Positions 1 through 6,000 of a stretch of DNA of 11,205 nucleotides are shown one piece after another. Within the stretch, counting starts at the first letter, position 1. Every line of letters begins with the position of its first letter. Below the pieces are notes generated by a model. It had not been told where the DNA came from. It saw only the letters and a list, made by a program, of their open reading frames with translations, and ran no database searches. The stretch comes from Verrucomicrobia bacterium UBA1731 (lineage in GTDB: Bacteria > Verrucomicrobiota > Kiritimatiellia > RFP12 > UBA1067): positions 1-11,205 of the forward strand of contig DCIH01000056.1 in NCBI GenBank assembly GCA_002317575.1, read 5' to 3'. The position numbers and the translations under genes are program-made.

Positions 1-3000
1 CGGTGGTACGCGCCCGTCGTCACCGTGGCGAGCCGGTTGGAGTTGACGAGCGCGCTTTCCGTGTAGCCCCACAGCGCGAACACCGTGCCCGTCGTCGCCG
101 GATGCGGAATCTGCGCCGTCGGCGGCGAAACGAAACCGGACGCGGTGAAGCCGAACGCCACGCTGTCGCCGTTCGTCTCCACGAGCCCGTGGAACACGTC
201 GTACTGCCACTGGAGCTCCTCCATCTCGGAGAACGAACGGTTCGCCGTGCCCGAGGTGCGATTCGTTTGGCACCAACCGTCCTCGCGCCGCACCACGTAG
301 CCGCGCCGGACGCCCATCAGCTGCCCGTCCGCGCTCGTCCAGTTTTCCGGCGACGACAGACCGTAGGTGTTGCCCTTGACCGGATGGTCCAGGCACCCGC
401 CGACGTCCGGCGTGAAGCCCTCGCCGCCGATGCCGAGTCCCTTCGGATTGACGGCGACGTAGATCGTTTCGCCGCCGCCGCCCGCGCCGACCACTTCGTC
501 CGCGACCGCCCAGGAATTCGTGGTGCCCAGCGAATACTCGGCCTTGATCCAGTCGAGCGACTTGGGGGAATTGTTCACGCGGTATTCGTCGAGCATGAAC
601 GACGGCGAACTGCCGCCCATCGTGAACGACAGGTTGTTCGCGCCCGCGGTGGTGCTCCAGCTGGCCTTCTGCGTGGTGTTCACGTACACCTTCGTGGTGG
701 AGCCGTCGGAGACGACGGCGAAGTGCATCCAGTTGTAGCGGACGTCGGGGTTGTCCGGCGTTTGGAAGGAATGCGAATTCTTGGACACGCACCATGCGAC
801 GTGCGTGGCGTTGCCCTCGACTTCGAAATGGTAGCCGTTGCGGCTGCCGCCGCTGCCGGCGTACTTGCTGAGGAAGCCCGGATAGCCGCTGGAATAGTCC
901 GGCGCCTTCATCCAGCCGCTGAGCGTGAACCTGCCGCCCACGGGACAGGTCGCCTCGTAGTCCGGCGCGACGATGCCGGCGCCCTGGCACTGGAGCGCGC
1001 CGCCGATGCGCGGCTCGGCGCAGGTCTTGGGCGCTTTGGTGGCGACGCCGTGGAACTCGTGGCCCGTGGAATCGCGCGCGCCGACCACGGCGTCGTAGCC
1101 GCTCATGTGCCACACGCCCACGTAGCCGGAGCGCGTCCAGGTTTCGCCGTGGTCCTGGGCGGAAAGCTCCTTGCCCATCACGAGACGGACCGTCGAGCCC
1201 TCCGGCCGCAGCTGCGGCACGCACACCCACACGAGCGACTCGCCCGACGGATCCCAGATTTCGAACTCGTGCGGAACCACCTCGCCCCACTCGTCCGTGA
1301 AATACAGCTTCTCGCCGTCGTTGCCGCAGCGGCCGTAGTCGAAGCCCGCGATCTTCGCCGCCGAGAGGCGCACGGGGACGGGGAAGTTTTCGAGCGTTTC
1401 CGATCCCGTGTAACCCGTCACCGTCACTTCCGAGAACACGGTGTCGCCGATCGGATACGGCGCGTCGAAGGTCGCGGTGATGCGGCGCGGCACGTCCATG
1501 CGAATCTGGATTTCGTCCGACTCACGGTCCACGCCCGAGGGCAGTTCGCCGGACCACTTCTTGAAGCTGTAGCCCGGGCTGCCCGCCGTGCCCTTGCTCG
1601 GGAACGCGCGGATCGTCACGACTTCGTTCGTCGCGAAGAGCACGTTGAAGTCGTTCCCGAACCGGTGCCATTCCGTTTCGCCCGCGCGCTGGTAGGCGAC
1701 GTCGCCGCGGCGGTCGACGTTGGCGGCGACTTCGAGGTGGTTGGACACGAGGAAGATCCACGTGAGACGACCGGCCTCCGACGCGTGCGCGTACCACACG
1801 TTCGTGCCGGCGCCTTCGGATTCGAAGGCGAAGTCGTAGAGCAGGTTGTCCCAGCGGTCGATCCGCCAGCCGATCGTGGTGAGGAACGCGCGGCCGTCGT
1901 CGAACTGGTGCGGCGCGGTGGCGAAGAAGCCGTCCCCTTCCATGAGATCGTAGAAACGCCCGTAGTACGGCAGCGGGGATTTGGCCTGCGCCTCGTAGTT
2001 GGACGGCGCGCCGAACACCTCGAAGACGTCCTCGCCCTTGCCGCCCGAGCCGGTGCTGAAGAGCGAACCGTCGCCCGGGTCGGCCGGCAGCGGATACTGC
2101 GCCGCGTCGTCGCCGGTGTAGCCCGTGACATTGTAGCCGATGCCGCTCGTGCCGTTGTTCGGACCCGAACCGCCCCAGCCGTTTTCGTAGCGGAATTCGA
2201 CGCTGTGCCAGCCGCGCTGGGGGGTCACCGAGCCCTTGCCGCGCGCCGCGGACGCGTTGTAGGCGACGACCACGCCGTCCACCTTGAGCTGGATGCCGTC
2301 GTCCACCGAGCCCATGAAGTTGTAGGTGTGGACGCCGTCGAACCACATGCTGCCCCAGTAGATGAGCGTCGTGTAGTCGGCCCAACCCTGGGGCGGCCTG
2401 GCCGTGGGCGTCAGCGCGATGGACGTCACTTCCGGCGGCGCCTGCGTCCGCCAGTTGTTCCAGAAGGTCTGGTTGTTCTTGACGATGCAGTAGTTGAGGC
2501 CGGGCTCGCCCGTGCCCGTGTCGGCGGCGCACGGTTCCCAGTCGACGGGCGTTTCCAGCTCGCGCGTGACGCCGCAGTCGACGATCGTGCCGTCGTCCGC
2601 TTCGAGGAACAGGCGCAGATAATAGTGCTGTCCGGGGATGAAGCCCGTGGCGAAGATGTTCGTGGGCGTGCCGGGCACCACGGCGTCCCAGAGGACGTTC
2701 GTGTACTGGAGGTTGTCCGCGGAGAAGCCGTACGCCATCTTGAGTTCGCACGTTTCGCCCGTGTAGCCCCAGCCCGTGACGACGACGTCGAGGATCGCGT
2801 TCGCCGTGTTCGTCTCCACGACGGCGTTGAAGGCGAGGCCCTTGACGTCGTGCACGGACCACAGCCAGTCGATCGTGGCGGAATAATTCGTGTGGACGTA
2901 CGGGCACTCGAAGCCGTCGCCCGTCGTCAGATCGGCGCGCGTACCCGTCAAGTACACGCCGCGCGTTCCCGTGGTGACGTCGTTCGTGTACACGACGTAG

Positions 3001-6000
3001 CCCTTCACCTTCGCCTCGAAGGTGCCGACAATGTAGTCGTACGCCTGCGCCGTGAACGCCTCGCCCGCCGCGATGCCGTCCGACGTGCCGTAGTCCGGAT
3101 TCGGTTCGCCGTATTCGCGCGGATTGCCCGTCACCTCCACTTCGTCGTCCAGCGAACGGACGGCGTGCACGTCGACGAGGTCGATCGACGTGGTTCTGTC
3201 GTAGCTGGGGGGTGTGTAGCCCTGGAACTTGAGTTCATGTTCGCCGGCGGTGAGCACGAGCTCGATGACGGGCGTCTGGATGAAGGTGTTGTTGTTAGCG
3301 GTTTGGGTGATGTTGGTGATTTCCACGCCGTCGATGGTGATGGTGAGCTTGTGTCCGCTCGTGCTGGGCCGCCGCGCATACCAGTAGCTGAACCCGTAGA
3401 CGGCCTTGCGCGGAATGGAGAACGTGGTTTTGATGTTGGAATTGTTTTGGACGTAGGCGGCGTAGTTGCCGTCCGGCAAACCGCCGCCGTTCCACGTCTG
3501 GCCGCTCCTCGCGAGACCCGAATCGCCCGAGAACGTCCAGCCCGTGGGCTGCGTTTTGACGTTGTACGTGTAGCCCCAGTTTCCGTAGAGCGAACCGTTC
3601 GCCTCGAAGGACGGGTTCGTGATGAGGTTCTTGCCGATTTCGAGCGTGCCGCCGCCGCCCGCGCCCGAGCGGGGCGTCTTGAACGTGAACGGATCGGCGT
3701 CGGAGGTTTCGACGACGTCGCCGTTCGAGTCGCGCAGGAAGACGCGCGCGTAGTAGCGCGAGCCGGGCGCGCGGCCCGTGAAGGCGACGTTCGTGGAAAG
3801 GCCCGCCCAGACGGTTTCGACGAGCACGTTCGTGTAGAGGAGCTGGTCCGCCTTGAAGCCCCAGGCCACGTGGAGCGTCGCGTTGGTGGCGGCGAAGCCG
3901 TAGCCCTGGACGTCCACGGCGAGGACGGCCTCGGTGCCGTTCGTCTCCACGACGCCGTTGAACGCGAGGCCCGCGTCGTCCCGGACGAGCTGCCGCCACG
4001 TGAACTTCGCGCCGTCCGCCGGCATCACGTACGTGAAGCTGCGGCCGCCGAATTCCTCGGCGAGCGTCCAGGCGCCGTCCGCGTCGTTCGTGTAGACGGC
4101 GCAGCCGAGCACTTCCGCGCGGCGCGTGCCATCCGCCCAATCCGACGCCGACGCCGAGAGCGCGACGCCCGCGTCGACGGCGTGCAGGCCCACGCCCGGC
4201 GAGAGCGCGCCGTATTCGCCCGGCCACGCCTCCACCGCGAGCGCCGCGCCGAACTCGCGCGCGGGGCCGGCCGTGAGCGTGCCCGCGGCGGGATACGCGA
4301 ACGTTTTCGCCACCGCGTCCCAGAAGCAGACCTTGCCGTCCGGATCGAGGGCGGGGAAGTAGTGCAGCACTTCGCCGTCCGTCGCATGGTCGATCATGGC
4401 GAATTCGAACATGTCGCCCTTCCAGTTCGTGGTGTTCGAGCGGCGGCCGATGTTCAGGACCGTGGCCGATTTTGAGAGCGCGTTGAAGGAGGTCTTGAGG
4501 CCGTCGAACCACGTCTCGTACGCCGAACCGTTCTTCTTGTCGTAGTCCAGCGTGTGGACGACGTTGACCACCACGTTGCTCCAGCCCGAGTTCTCGGTGC
4601 CGTTGTAGCCCCAGTAGTACTTCGCGCTTGCGAGCTGGCTGTTGCTGGCGTATTCCGTCCAGTGCGCGTAGTAGTAGGCGGTGTTGCCGGTGTTGTCCGT
4701 GCCGAAGACGTGGCCGTCGTTCACGTAGGTGGTGGTGCGGTAGACCGCCTTGATCTCGTGGGCCGAGGGGATGATGCCCGTCGAAACGTAGGTGGAGCCG
4801 TTGAAGCTCACGTACTCGAGCAGGGTCGCGCCGGCGGGGAAATCGGCGGCGCTGAAGCCGGGGATCGGTTCGCGGGAGGTCGTCTCGAAGGCGAAGCGGT
4901 CCGACTCGGCGACGACGGCGCCGAGGGAATCGACAAGGAAGAGGCGCCCTTCGCAGCGGGACGCGGGGGGCACGCCCGCGAGGACGTTCGTGGCCGTGAC
5001 GCCGGGAAGGACGGCCGCGTCGAGCACGTTGGTGAAATGCAATTCGCCGCCCGCGGCGCCCCAGGCGATCTTCAGCGCGGCGTTGGTGGCGGCGGAGAAG
5101 CCGTAGCCCGAGACGAACGCGGCCAGGGCGACGGACGTGTCGTTCGTGGCCGTCTGGACCACGGCGGGGCCGACGCCGGCCGGACCCTGCACGAACCAGT
5201 CCCACACGATCTTCGCGGACGTGGTGCCCTGCGTGAAGGTGAACAGGTTCGTCGCATGCGTTTCGGCGAGACGCCAGCCGCAGACGTCCTTCGAGGCGCG
5301 GTAGACGTCCGCGCCGCGGGCGCGCACGCGCAGGTCGCCGGGGAGCGCCATGTCCGGCGCGTACAGGAGCACGCTTTCGCCGGACGCGAGGCCGTTGTGC
5401 GCGCCCCAGTTGGGGTACACCGTGCCGTATTCGCGCTGGGCGCTGCGGATTTCGTACGGGGGATTGAGGACGCCGGAGAAGCGGACGGCGTCCACGGCGC
5501 GGTTGTGCGCGACTTCGGCGTCGGTAAGCTCGTGGTCGTACAGGCGGATGGCGTGCATCGTGCCGCGGAACGGATAGGACACGTCGGCGCGCTTGTAGGC
5601 GCCCACGCAGACGACCGAATCCTGGCTGGACCAGGAGTCCGTGTGGGTGCCGTTTTCGGCGTACGCGCCGTCCAGGAACGTGCGCGTGACGTGTTTGCCG
5701 GTGTTGTAGTTCGCCGAGAACGTGTACATCTTGGTCTTGTCGAACGGCACGGGCAGCATCTTCGACGCCGTGCCGGCCTCGAAGATGAAGCCCTCCTTCG
5801 ATTGGGCGCGCTCGACCATCATGTTCACGATGCCGGAATGGAACGGCACGGCGTAGTTGACTTTGTCCGTGTCGTGGAGCACGAGTTCCATCGCGCGGAA
5901 GAGGGGCGCCGCCTTGCCGCCCACGGCGGACGCGGCGGAGGTGATGAGTCCGTTGCCCGTGAACGCGCCCGCGCCGATCAGCGTGAGATCCACGTCGCCC

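Noticed and set aside
3..4475. Very long plus-strand open frame opposite the giant gene
   Set aside because: It lies codon-for-codon antisense to the real frame. Its product is an Arg/Ala/Val/His-rich text without domains, as expected from the mirror of a GC-rich gene that avoids certain codons.
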